A stretch of DNA of 23,686 nucleotides. Source: JBFWIW01 sp050253535 (GTDB taxonomy: Bacteria; Bacillota; Clostridia; Oscillospirales; Oscillospiraceae). The DNA is taken from contig JBFWIW010000048.1 of assembly GCA_050253535.1 (NCBI GenBank), positions 1-23,686 of the forward strand. The letters run 5' to 3'. Position 1 is the first letter of the stretch; every line of letters begins with the position of its first letter. This document shows positions 6,951-13,545 of this stretch, piece by piece. Below the pieces are notes generated by a model that was not told where the DNA came from, ran no database searches, and was given only the letters and a program-made list of their open reading frames with translations. A program made the translations under genes and the position numbers.

Positions 6951-8000
6951 ATGGAAAAGAGCAAAAACACCGGCATCGGTTTTTTTGAAAAATATCTGAC
7001 CGTATGGGTCATTCTGTGCATGGTCACGGGAGTTCTGATCGGCAGATATCTGCCGGTAATCCCGGCTTTTCTGGGGCGCTTCACGTATGCGAATGTTTCC
7101 ATACCCATTGCCGTACTAATCTGGCTCATGATCTATCCGATGATGCTTAAGGTCGATTTCCAGAGCATAAAGAACGTCGGCAAAAACCCCAAGGGCCTAT
7201 TTGTAACTTGGGTGACCAACTGGCTTATCAAGCCGTTTAGCATGTTCGGCATCGCATGGCTGTTTTTCTTTGTGATTTTCAAATCGCTCATCCCGGAGGA
7301 CCTCGCGCGGGATTATCTTGCCGGCGCCGTTCTGCTGAGCGCGGCTCCCTGTACCGCCATGGTGTTTGTCTGGAGCCATCTCACAAAAGGCAACGCCGCC
7401 TACACGGTGGTGCAGGTAGCGACAAACGATCTGATTATCCTAGTCGCCTTTACCCCCATCGTTATGTTTCTTCTCGGCATAGGAGGCGTGACCATCCCGT
7501 GGGCCACCCTGATTCTCTCCGTCGTCCTGTTTGTCGTTATCCCCCTGGCGGGAGGCGCGGTCACGCGAAGCTATATAACAAAAAAGCGCGGGCTTGATTA
7601 CTTTCAAAACAGCTTTATCCCCAAATTCGGAAACGTCACCATTATCGGCCTGCTGCTTACGCTTGTCATTATATTTTCATTCCAGGGCGATGTCATACTC
7701 AATAATCCCCTGCACATTGTGTTGATAGCCGTACCGCTGATTATCCAGACTTTTATAATTTTCTTCATCGCTTACATTGCCGCCAGGGCGCTGAAGCTGC
7801 CCCATAACATAGCCGCGCCAGCCGGAATGATCGGCGCCTCCAATTTCTTTGAGCTGGCTGTTGCAGTGGCCATATCACTTTTCGGTACGCAGAGCCCCGC
7901 CGCGCTCGCCACTATTGTCGGTGTTCTCACAGAAGTCCCTGTTATGCTGATACTTGTCAAAATTGCGAACAACACGAAAGGATGGTTTCATCATGAGTAG
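6951..8000 (+). CDS. acr3: ACR3-family arsenite exporter
   Basis: A 349-residue membrane protein with about ten hydrophobic segments and the clear ACR3 signature LLSAAPCTAMVFVWSHLTKG. Cys134 corresponds to the essential cysteine described in characterised Acr3 proteins. VATNDLIILVAF and the late GVLTEVPVMLILV segment with its conserved glutamate also fit. ACR3 exports arsenite from the cytoplasm using the membrane potential and does not need an ArsA ATPase; none is present here. Its stop overlaps the arsC start by eight bases, so reductase and exporter are translationally coupled. Confidence 0.95.
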   Translation: MEKSKNTGIGFFEKYLTVWVILCMVTGVLIGRYLPVIPAFLGRFTYANVSIPIAVLIWLMIYPMMLKVDFQSIKNVGKNPKGLFVTWVTNWLIKPFSMFGIAWLFFFVIFKSLIPEDLARDYLAGAVLLSAAPCTAMVFVWSHLTKGNAAYTVVQVATNDLIILVAFTPIVMFLLGIGGVTIPWATLILSVVLFVVIPLAGGAVTRSYITKKRGLDYFQNSFIPKFGNVTIIGLLLTLVIIFSFQGDVILNNPLHIVLIAVPLIIQTFIIFFIAYIAARALKLPHNIAAPAGMIGASNFFELAVAVAISLFGTQSPAALATIVGVLTEVPVMLILVKIANNTKGWFHHE

Positions 8001-8388
8001 GCCTAAAGCGGCATTTATCTGTGTCCACAACTCGTGCCGGAGCCAGATTGCCGAGGCGCTCGGCAAACATTTCGCCTCGGATGTGTTTGAAAGCTATTCC
8101 GCGGGCACGCAGCTAAAAGCGCACATCAACCCTGACGCGGTGCGCCTTATGAAGCAGCTCTACGGTATCGATATGGAGCAGACCCAGCGCCCCAAGCTGC
8201 TGGCTGAGCTTCCGCCGGTGGATGTGGTCGTCACTATGGGCTGCGGCGTGGAATGCCCGTATCTGCCCTGCAGACGCCGCGAGGATTGGGGACTTGACGA
8301 CCCGACCGGCAAAAGCGACGAGGCGTTTATATCGGTAATCCGGACAATAGAATCCAAAATTACCCAGCTGGCTGAATCTTTAAAATAA
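7993..8388 (+). CDS. arsC: Arsenate reductase, LMW-phosphatase type
   Basis: A 131-residue enzyme that reduces arsenate to arsenite for the exporter encoded just before it. The P-loop C10-V-H-N-S-C-R16-S is at the N-terminus, and LDDPTG (101-106) supplies the catalytic aspartate. A cluster of Cys84, Cys88 and Cys93 (MGCGVECPYLPC) takes the place of the redox cysteine pair of thioredoxin-coupled ArsC. The ATG at 7993 lies inside the ACR3 gene and is preceded by AAAGGATGG. A longer in-frame reading from 7954 would add 13 residues, but it has no good ribosome binding site and would spoil the usual N-terminal length. Confidence 0.94.
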   Translation: MSRPKAAFICVHNSCRSQIAEALGKHFASDVFESYSAGTQLKAHINPDAVRLMKQLYGIDMEQTQRPKLLAELPPVDVVVTMGCGVECPYLPCRRREDWGLDDPTGKSDEAFISVIRTIESKITQLAESLK

Positions 8389-8398
8389 AGCAAGGCTT

Positions 8399-8435
8399 AT
8401 CATGCCGACAGTTTCTGCTGAACTGTCGGCATGAT
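8399..8435 (+). terminator. Terminator of the arsenic island
   Basis: A perfect 15-base stem (8399-8413 with 8421-8435) and a 7-base loop lie ten bases after arsC. The following CTTATTATC is only a weak T tract, but the stem is long and GC-rich in the middle. It marks the end of the island. Confidence 0.75.
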
Positions 8436-8514
8436 CTTATTATCAATAACGGGTGCGCCGCGCGTTTGTTTCGTCTGCAGCTTACGGAGAGTGATGCGCA
8501 TTTACTTAGATTTA

Positions 8515-8523
8515 TGGTATAAT
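8515..8523 (+). promoter_or_regulatory. Extended -10 promoter of the pentapeptide gene
   Basis: TGG followed by TATAAT (8518-8523) forms an extended -10 element. No clear -35 hexamer is seen at 17 bases. The resulting leader would be about 105 bases, contains GC-rich segments with some hairpin potential, and shows no obvious terminator. Confidence 0.5.
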
Positions 8524-8634
8524 GACCGGTGGCAGTCCCGGCCGCCATTAAACCAAAATCAAACCGCATGCAGGTACTGCAATGTGCGGGCGCTGCATCC
8601 GGGGCAGTCAATCAAACCGAGGTGGAATACAGCC

Positions 8635-9288
8635 ATGCGTATAAGCAGTCCCCATTTACCCAAAGAACCCTTAAGGGTTGATAATTTTTCCTCATATGTT
8701 CGGGACTTTCTGTCGGATGAATCGCCGGTTACAGAAATTGAAAGCTGTGAAGAGCGAATTGAAGGCGCGGATTTTTACAAAATTGAAATCCGAAGAAGCA
8801 TTTTTAGAAATTGCGCCTTTCTCAGCTGCAGCTTTGAAAATTCGTGTTTTATTGATGTGGTGTTTCAGTCCTGCGACTTGTCAAACAGCAAATTCGCGGG
8901 GGCCTATTTTGAACGCTGCCGGTTTATATCATGCAAGTGTATCGGCCTGGATATGAGCGATACGGCTGTCAGGCAGACATCTTTTGAACAGTCAAATTTT
9001 CAGTATTCGAATTTCAATAAAGCCGGGATAACCGACATCCTGTTTGACCACATCGATTTCACCGAATCAACAATGGCTGAGGCAAAACTGAGTCGGCTTG
9101 AAGCAAGGGGTTCCCGATTCGTAAAGAACAACTTTTTCAAAACGATGCTGGCGGCAGTGGACTTTTCAAATAATGAGTTTACCGCGCCGACGGTATCCTC
9201 TCCTCCGGTCGAACTCAAAGGCGCTGTTGTCAATGCGGTTCAGGCGGCGGATCTGATCGGCCTCTGGGGCGTTATAGTCAAGCAGTAA
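8635..9288 (+). CDS. Pentapeptide-repeat protein, Qnr-like length
   Basis: A 217-residue protein made mostly of A(D/N)LXX-type five-residue steps, for example CAFLSCSFENSCFIDVVF, CDLSNSKFAGAYFERCRF and SNFQYSNFNKAGI, expected to form a right-handed quadrilateral beta-helix. The ending QAADLIGLWGVIVKQ resembles the C-terminal cap of Qnr proteins, and the length is close to theirs. Qnr-type proteins protect DNA gyrase and topoisomerase IV by mimicking DNA. That function is suggested here but not shown, since pentapeptide-repeat proteins have other roles too. The ATG at 8635 is chosen because GAGGTGG lies nine bases upstream. The open frame extends back to 8431, but that part crosses the terminator and shows no repeats. 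Confidence 0.85.
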   Translation: MRISSPHLPKEPLRVDNFSSYVRDFLSDESPVTEIESCEERIEGADFYKIEIRRSIFRNCAFLSCSFENSCFIDVVFQSCDLSNSKFAGAYFERCRFISCKCIGLDMSDTAVRQTSFEQSNFQYSNFNKAGITDILFDHIDFTESTMAEAKLSRLEARGSRFVKNNFFKTMLAAVDFSNNEFTAPTVSSPPVELKGAVVNAVQAADLIGLWGVIVKQ

Positions 9289-9303
9289 TGAGCTATATGA
9301 ATT

Positions 9304-9337
9304 AAGCAGCGGGGAAATTCCCGCTGCTTCCTGTTTT
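9304..9337 (+). terminator. Terminator after the pentapeptide-repeat gene
   Basis: AAGCAGCGGG and CCCGCTGCTT pair over 10 bases around the 6-base loop GAAATT, followed by CCTGTTTT. It lies 15 bases after the stop codon. Confidence 0.8.
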
Positions 9338-9395
9338 AACACCATATAGTTGCTTTTCTTGTTGCTAAGTTGTTATCTTAAAATATATTTGCATA

Positions 9396-9424
9396 TTGAC
9401 TTTAATATTATTAAAGTTTATAAT
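9396..9424 (+). promoter_or_regulatory. Promoter with embedded operator for the DUF2089 operon
   Basis: TTGACT (9396-9401) and TATAAT (9419-9424) are 17 bases apart. The spacer is almost filled by a perfect inverted repeat, ACTTTAATA (9399-9407) and TATTAAAGT (9409-9417), with one central base. A further TATTAAAGG half-site lies downstream by the ribosome binding site (about 9432-9440). A repressor bound here would cover the promoter; the next gene product is the obvious candidate. Confidence 0.75.
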
Positions 9425-9450
9425 TAATTTTATTAAAGGAGGCCGACTAA

Positions 9451-9753
9451 ATGGCAATTGAGGTCGTACCCGACTGGATGATAAATCTTGATGATGAAGA
9501 TATTTCGTTTATAAAAAAGTTCATGCTGGCGTCCGGCTCGCTGAAGGACATAGCAAATCAATATGGCGTCACTTATCCGACTGTCCGGCTGCGCCTGGAC
9601 CGGTTGATACAAAAAATACAGATTAATGAAAACACATCAAACGAACCCTATATCGGGCTTATAAAGCGCCTCGCCGTCAACGAAAAAATTGACTTTGACA
9701 CCGCCAAAATACTCATTTCAGAGTATAAGAAAACTAAGCAGGAGGAGAAATAG
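9451..9753 (+). CDS. DUF2089-family HTH protein
   Basis: A 100-residue protein of the DUF2089 type, recognised from PDWMINLDDEDISFIKKFML followed by the helix-turn-helix GSLKDIANQYGVTYPTVRLR (residues about 31-50). Members are small DNA-binding proteins of uncertain target, and this one lacks the N-terminal zinc-ribbon cysteines found in longer members. Its promoter contains a perfect inverted repeat, suggesting autoregulation. AAAGGAGG precedes the ATG. Its stop is immediately followed by the TTG start of a small membrane protein, so the two form a tight operon, and the regulator may respond to a signal linked to that protein. Confidence 0.83.
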   Translation: MAIEVVPDWMINLDDEDISFIKKFMLASGSLKDIANQYGVTYPTVRLRLDRLIQKIQINENTSNEPYIGLIKRLAVNEKIDFDTAKILISEYKKTKQEEK

Positions 9754-10068
9754 TTGCTGTATTCAAAAAATATAATCACCTTCCTTTTGATGGTTCCGGG
9801 AGCCATACTGCTGCAATGGTTTCTGTCTAAAAGGTCATGCAAATGGCTGGGATTGATTTTGCCGATAGTGAGTTTTGCTTTTTCCCTGCTCTTTGTTCTT
9901 AACATCGCGGACACCGGCAGCCTGTGGCAGAATATCGTTTTGACTGTTTCCACACTGCTCTTATCCAATATTCCCACCATAATTTTTCTGGCGATATACT
10001 TTGCCTGCAGACAAAAAATCAAAAGGAACGCTCAGATTAAAAAAATGAACATTCAGGATCTTGAGTAG
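9754..10068 (+). CDS. Small membrane protein, three predicted segments
   Basis: A 104-residue unrecognised protein with three hydrophobic segments, roughly residues 7-25, 31-52 and 60-84, followed by a short basic cytoplasmic tail (RQKIKRNAQIKK). Translation starts at TTG directly after the stop of the DUF2089 gene, with GGAGGAG at 9741-9747. Very tight coupling with a regulator is typical of small sensor/regulator or regulator/effector membrane pairs. No catalytic motif or family name can be offered. Confidence 0.72.
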   Translation: MLYSKNIITFLLMVPGAILLQWFLSKRSCKWLGLILPIVSFAFSLLFVLNIADTGSLWQNIVLTVSTLLLSNIPTIIFLAIYFACRQKIKRNAQIKKMNIQDLE

Positions 10069-10145
10069 TATTCGGACATACAAGATAAATAAGCAAACAC
10101 AACGACTGTCGAGTGCCGCATCCTTCGTATCCGAGGGAAACAGTC

Positions 10146-10174
10146 TTGACAATAAACAGCCAGGGCGTTACACT
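10146..10174 (+). promoter_or_regulatory. Promoter of the GNAT leader
   Basis: TTGACA (10146-10151) and TACACT (10169-10174) lie 17 bases apart. This would give a leader RNA of about 310 bases before the acetyltransferase gene, holding a small reading frame and three hairpins. Confidence 0.65.
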
Positions 10175-10203
10175 GGTTTCATAATGACAAAGGTGGCGTA
10201 TTG

Positions 10204-10239
10204 ATGTCGGTCCGGTCTGTTATGGTGGTTTTAAACTGA
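10204..10239 (+). CDS. Leader peptide (11 residues) of the GNAT attenuator
   Basis: A small reading frame encoding MSVRSVMVVLN with a TGA stop. It is preceded by AAAGGTGG at seven bases, a ribosome binding site as good as those of real genes here. It begins about 25 bases after the expected transcription start and ends ten bases before a long hairpin. Short leader peptides followed by a hairpin and terminators are the hallmark of ribosome-mediated attenuation of antibiotic-resistance genes. The peptide has no run of one amino acid, so biosynthetic-type attenuation is unlikely. It would most plausibly sense ribosome stalling by a drug or stress. Confidence 0.55.
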   Translation: MSVRSVMVVLN

Positions 10240-10248
10240 ATAACTCTG

Positions 10249-10299
10249 CAAAAGGCGCGGCGCCGCGGGGAACACCCCGCTGTTTATGCCGCCCTTTTG
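10249..10299 (+). promoter_or_regulatory. Leader hairpin, possible anti-antiterminator
   Basis: An outer stem pairs CAAAAGGCGCGGC with GCCGCCCTTTTG with a single bulge, enclosing a second stem GCGGGG/CCCCGC with loop AACA. The left arm contains GCGCGGC (10255-10261), identical to the left arm of the first terminator (10344-10350). The right arm of that terminator could therefore pair here if a stalled ribosome opened the hairpin. This switch model is inference from the repeated 7-mer. Confidence 0.5.
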
Positions 10300-10343
10300 A
10301 AAACCATGCCTGACAGACTGCCTCAATTCCTTCAATAGTAGAC

Positions 10344-10376
10344 GCGCGGCAGGGTGTACTTGCCGCGCTGTTTTTA
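10344..10376 (+). terminator. First terminator in the GNAT leader
   Basis: GCGCGGCA and TGCCGCGC form a perfect 8-base stem around a 9-base loop, followed by TGTTTTTA. No gene of normal size ends just before it, so it probably ends the leader transcript and is better explained as an attenuator. Confidence 0.75.
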
Positions 10377-10388
10377 TATTGAAATTTT

Positions 10389-10446
10389 GCCCGTGGGGAG
10401 CAGTCCGCGCATTTTTGGCGCGCGGTATGTTTTCCGCGGGCTTTTT
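10389..10446 (+). terminator. Second terminator in the GNAT leader
   Basis: GCCCGTGG (10389-10396) pairs with CCGCGGGC (10434-10441), with one G-T wobble, and encloses a second stem CCGCGC/GCGCGG (10405-10410 with 10420-10425). TTTTTG follows. It lies 46 bases before the GNAT start, so two terminators stand in tandem between promoter and gene. Confidence 0.6.
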
Positions 10447-10492
10447 GACCGGTTTCTTACCGAGAACAGACCTATTTGAAAGGAAGATCATT

Positions 10493-11101
10493 ATGAATTT
10501 TATCATACGCCGGGAAATCGAAAGCGATTACGGCGAGGTTGAATATTTGACAAGAGACGCCTTCTGGGATATTTATAAACCCGGCTGTGTCGAACATCTG
10601 CTCGCCCGCAAAATCCGTGAGGTACCCGCATTTATTCCCGAGCTGGATTTCGTGGCTGTCATGGACGATCGGATCGTCGGCAACATCATGTATTCCAGGG
10701 CAGTTATCACGGACGAAAGCGGAAGCGGGCACGAGGTGCTTACCTTCGGCCCCCTTAGCGTTCTGCCCGCGTTTCAGAAAAAGGGGATCGGCTCGGCGCT
10801 TGTAGAGCACACCAAAAAGCTTGCCGCGGAGATGGGCTATAAAGCCATGGTGATTTTCGGTAACCCAGCCTTCTATTACCGGTTTGGCTTTACAGGTGCG
10901 GAGAATTTCAATATTACCACCGCCGACGGGGATAACTTTGACGCGTTCATGGCGCTGGAGCTTTATAAAGGCGCTCTTCGCGGCATAGCCGGAAGATTTA
11001 GTGAGGACCCGGTATTCCAGATAGACGAAGACGAGCTGGAATCATTTGAAAAGAGGTTCCCTTACAGAGAAAAACACATCACCGATACCCAGTTAAAGTA
11101 G
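10493..11101 (+). CDS. GNAT-family N-acetyltransferase
   Basis: A 202-residue enzyme expected to transfer an acetyl group from acetyl-CoA to an amine. GPLSVLPAFQKKGIGSALVE contains the acetyl-CoA-binding Q/R-x-x-G-x-G/A pyrophosphate loop (QKKGIG), preceded by the usual beta strands (FVAVMDDRIVGNIMYSRAVI). FGNPAFYYRFGF is the conserved feature of the YhbS-like subgroup. The substrate cannot be told from sequence. The ATG at 10493 is chosen because AGGAAG lies six bases upstream and the product then begins at the normal GNAT position; the frame runs open back to 10379 through the attenuator hairpins. The regulated leader suggests an induced, possibly resistance-related enzyme. Confidence 0.9.
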   Translation: MNFIIRREIESDYGEVEYLTRDAFWDIYKPGCVEHLLARKIREVPAFIPELDFVAVMDDRIVGNIMYSRAVITDESGSGHEVLTFGPLSVLPAFQKKGIGSALVEHTKKLAAEMGYKAMVIFGNPAFYYRFGFTGAENFNITTADGDNFDAFMALELYKGALRGIAGRFSEDPVFQIDEDELESFEKRFPYREKHITDTQLK

Positions 11102-11121
11102 ATACATAAATAAGCGCATTT

Positions 11122-11151
11122 GGCAGCACCATGACATATCAGGGTGCTGCC
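11122..11151 (+). terminator. Hairpin after the GNAT gene
   Basis: GGCAGCACC and GGTGCTGCC form a 9-base stem with a 12-base loop. The following CCTTGT is a poor T tract, so the next stronger hairpin may be the real terminator. Confidence 0.5.
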
Positions 11152-11170
11152 CTTGTATCCGCAGTCTTCA

Positions 11171-11210
11171 AAACGGACAGGGTGCTTGACAAGCACCCTG
11201 TCCGTTTATT
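11171..11210. terminator. Bidirectional terminator between GNAT and the AraC-GyrI gene
   Basis: A perfect 17-base stem (11171-11187 with 11191-11207) and a 3-base loop. AAA precedes it and TTTATT follows, so it can work in both directions for the two convergent genes. Confidence 0.85.
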
Positions 11211-11217
11211 ACAATCA

Positions 11218-12129
11218 TTAACCCTGAGTGATCGCTTTTACCGGCCTTGCCTCTATATACCCGCGATAGCCCATGGGCGCGAGCTGAAATCTCGGCGCTT
11301 CGTCATCGGCCCACTCATACCCGTAAAGGGCCGGGTCAAAGGTCTTCATAAGCTCCCACAGATCGAAGATCGCCTGTTCAAACTTATCGTCCTCAAAAGG
11401 CGGTCCCTGAAAAACCATCATTTTGCAGGGCGCAAACTCAGTTAGCTCGTAGCCGTCCGGCACGGACTTATCGTAATCCAGCGGAAGCTCTACGCCCTGA
11501 ACGTACTGAGAAGTACCGCTTTTAATGAGTCTTCCCGGCAGCCACATCCCTATCGGCTCGTAAAGGGCTTCCTTTACGCTCGAAAGCATTCCCCAGATAT
11601 CGCAGCCCACCTCATCGCAGTATTCAAAATAGCCTTCTGCTTTTATTCCCCTTTTTAACAGCACTTTTCGCGCAGGGCGCTCAACCACTTGAACAAACAC
11701 GGCCTTTAGGTTTTTATTTTCCGGCATAGGTCTCTCCCCTTTTAAATTCGTATGACGGTAATCACTGGCACGGTAGGGAATAAAAAGCTTTATCGGCGGG
11801 GTTTTCTTCGCGTAGTTTTTCGGAGACATTCCGAACTGCTTTGAAAAGGCTTTCGTAAACCCCTCGTGGGAGTCAAACACAAAATCAAACGCGACATCTA
11901 TGATCTTAGGTTTGCTGTCCCTCAGTATAACCGCCGCTTTCGACAGGCGCAGCGACCGGATATAATCGAAAGGCGTTTTTCCAACCAGATCCTTAAATAT
12001 CTTCTCGCTGTGCCACTGCGAATACCCGGCGGCTTTTGCAAGCTGTGACAACGTGATCGGTTCGGTTATATGTTCTTCAATGTGCGCCTGCATACGCCTG
12101 ACCGCGCTTACGATCTCTCCCCTGTCCAT
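11218..12129 (-). CDS. AraC-type regulator with GyrI-like effector domain
   Basis: A 303-residue regulator of the Rob/SoxS-like layout with the DNA-binding part first. Residues up to about 100 hold two helix-turn-helix units (PITLSQLAKAAGYSQWHSEKIF and KIIDVAFDFVFDSHEGFTKAF) and the signature GMSPKNY. Residues about 130-300 are a GyrI-like small-molecule-binding domain (KAVFVQVVERPARKVLLKRG, ending RGYIEARPV). Such proteins sense drugs or other hydrophobic ligands. A GTG at 12141 would add four residues, but AGGTGG overlaps it and lies just before the ATG at 12129, so the ATG is preferred. It is the last gene of a minus-strand group and ends at a bidirectional terminator. Confidence 0.88.
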   Translation of the reverse strand: MDRGEIVSAVRRMQAHIEEHITEPITLSQLAKAAGYSQWHSEKIFKDLVGKTPFDYIRSLRLSKAAVILRDSKPKIIDVAFDFVFDSHEGFTKAFSKQFGMSPKNYAKKTPPIKLFIPYRASDYRHTNLKGERPMPENKNLKAVFVQVVERPARKVLLKRGIKAEGYFEYCDEVGCDIWGMLSSVKEALYEPIGMWLPGRLIKSGTSQYVQGVELPLDYDKSVPDGYELTEFAPCKMMVFQGPPFEDDKFEQAIFDLWELMKTFDPALYGYEWADDEAPRFQLAPMGYRGYIEARPVKAITQG

Positions 12130-12224
12130 AATTACCACCACCTGAAACAGCTTACCTTACAACGCCGCATATTTCTTGACCTTAATTGCGAAACCGGACG
12201 CAATTACGTCTCAAAATACCGCCG

Positions 12225-12806
12225 TCATGTCTTTCTCTTCTTTTCCAGCTTCCTGAATCCGATGTAAATGAGAACGATACAAATCACCAGCCCAACTATG
12301 GCGGGAGCGATTACAGCGCTTCCGGAGACCCCGCCGAATACCGCGCTCCAGAGCATTTTTGCCACCGCGATAAAGACAAGGACGGAGATTCCAAGCCAAA
12401 GACTGCGCTTCCAGAAAGCCGCTGCCAATGCCGAGAGCGATATCGGGACGAGCAGCGTTATCAGTATTTTGGTTATCCCCCAGCCGCCGGTCAGGTATTC
12501 CTGTTCCATTGCCAGAAAAGCTTTTATCTGTTCCCCGACAACATCGGGCTTAGGAAACCAGAACATGCTGGTAAGCAGCAGGAACACGGTTACGGATATC
12601 CCGCTCCAGCTTCTTTTATAGGCGAAAAAGCAGAAGGGTATCAGAAACAGCGGTCTTATATACCAGCTCAATTGGTTCTGATGGCGCTCAAACACCCAGC
12701 TGAAAAAACTCTCGTCCGCAAATGCAAGAACGATAAAAAGAATCGACAGAGCGCCGAAAACAACAGCCAACGGCTTTTCACAGCGCTCCGAATATCTGCT
12801 TTTCAT
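12225..12806 (-). CDS. Uncharacterised membrane protein downstream of TetR
   Basis: A 193-residue protein with about six hydrophobic segments and a basic C-terminus (RKLEKKRKT). I do not recognise a family. The start has an excellent GGGGAGG site and lies 15 bases after the TetR stop, so it is probably co-transcribed with and controlled by that repressor. A TetR gene with one small membrane protein usually indicates an inducible export or stress-protection function, but there is no transporter motif to prove it. Confidence 0.75.
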   Translation of the reverse strand: MKSRYSERCEKPLAVVFGALSILFIVLAFADESFFSWVFERHQNQLSWYIRPLFLIPFCFFAYKRSWSGISVTVFLLLTSMFWFPKPDVVGEQIKAFLAMEQEYLTGGWGITKILITLLVPISLSALAAAFWKRSLWLGISVLVFIAVAKMLWSAVFGGVSGSAVIAPAIVGLVICIVLIYIGFRKLEKKRKT

Positions 12807-12821
12807 AGATATCCTCCCCTT

Positions 12822-13433
12822 CTAATTTCCTGTTCCGTTCCGGATAAATTCAATAAACGTATCGAGGTTTGAAAGCATCCTGCCGGGCTCAAAATCTTCC
12901 TCGGCGCTGAAAATTTCGTCAAAACCGTTCAACAGATAGGTAAGTATCTTAATAAGAAATTCTCTGGAATAAGCGCTTTTTAAGTCACCCTTAGCAATGG
13001 CCGCGTCTATCATACCGGCCAGCATATCTTCGGTATCGCCCTCAAGATAATCCTTAGCGGCTTGAAAGATCGGCGTGCCCCGCTCTCCGGACAGCATCCG
13101 GCCCAGTTTATGGTACCGGGGATAAATCAAGGCAAATTCCGCGCCAAGCCCAGCCTGAAGTCTGATTTTCTCAAAAATACTCCCGCACTCAAACATCTCC
13201 GGACTTTCCAATGTCTTTGTGTTTATAAAGTCCCATTTTGCTTTGGAAGCCGATTCAAGCAGAAACAGATACAGCTCTTTCTTGTCGGTAAAATGATAAT
13301 AAAAGCTCCCTTTGCTGATACCGGCATTTTTGATGATGGCGTTCAAAGACGCGTCGTCATAACTTTCCGCGGTAAATTCATTCAGCGCAGCTTCAAAAAG
13401 CGCTGTTTTTTTCTCAAATGTTTTATCCTTCAA
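12822..13433 (-). CDS. TetR-family repressor
   Basis: A 203-residue repressor with the TetR DNA-binding region near the N-terminus: SLNAIIKNAGISKGSFYYHF followed by TDKKELYLFLLES. The rest is a helical ligand-binding domain without recognisable specificity. The frame is open back to 13574, but the family match starts at the TTG at 13433, which has GGGGTG six bases upstream. A longer start would also run through the promoter and operator. A perfect inverted repeat just before the gene indicates autorepression, with the following membrane-protein gene in the same transcript. Confidence 0.9.
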   Translation of the reverse strand: MKDKTFEKKTALFEAALNEFTAESYDDASLNAIIKNAGISKGSFYYHFTDKKELYLFLLESASKAKWDFINTKTLESPEMFECGSIFEKIRLQAGLGAEFALIYPRYHKLGRMLSGERGTPIFQAAKDYLEGDTEDMLAGMIDAAIAKGDLKSAYSREFLIKILTYLLNGFDEIFSAEEDFEPGRMLSNLDTFIEFIRNGTGN

Positions 13434-13445
13434 TCTATCACCCCG

Positions 13446-13475
13446 TTGGCAGTAGACCAGTCGGTCTACTGCCAA
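13446..13475. promoter_or_regulatory. TetR operator (perfect 13-base arms)
   Basis: TTGGCAGTAGACC and GGTCTACTGCCAA flank a 4-base centre, just before the TetR ribosome binding site. The core GTAGACC...GGTCTAC resembles many AcrR/QacR-like operators. Bound repressor would cover the transcription start and the edge of the -10 box. Confidence 0.85.
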
Positions 13476-13502
13476 TTTATCAGATAAACAGGGCTGTGTC
13501 AA
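13474..13502 (-). promoter_or_regulatory. Promoter of the TetR-membrane protein operon
   Basis: On the minus strand TTGACA (13502-13497) and TAAATT (13479-13474) are 17 bases apart. The -10 box touches the operator, consistent with repression by the TetR product. Confidence 0.65.
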
Positions 13503-13545
13503 TGGAATAAAAAAAGTATTCTCCAAACACGCTGACAGAATGGCT

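Noticed and set aside
8431..8634. N-terminal extension of the pentapeptide-repeat frame
   Set aside because: It overlaps the arsC terminator and the -10 promoter element, has no repeat pattern, and a good ribosome binding site precedes the ATG at 8635.
10379..10492. N-terminal extension of the GNAT frame
   Set aside because: This part lies in the attenuator hairpins, and the acetyltransferase homology starts at 10493 with its own ribosome binding site.
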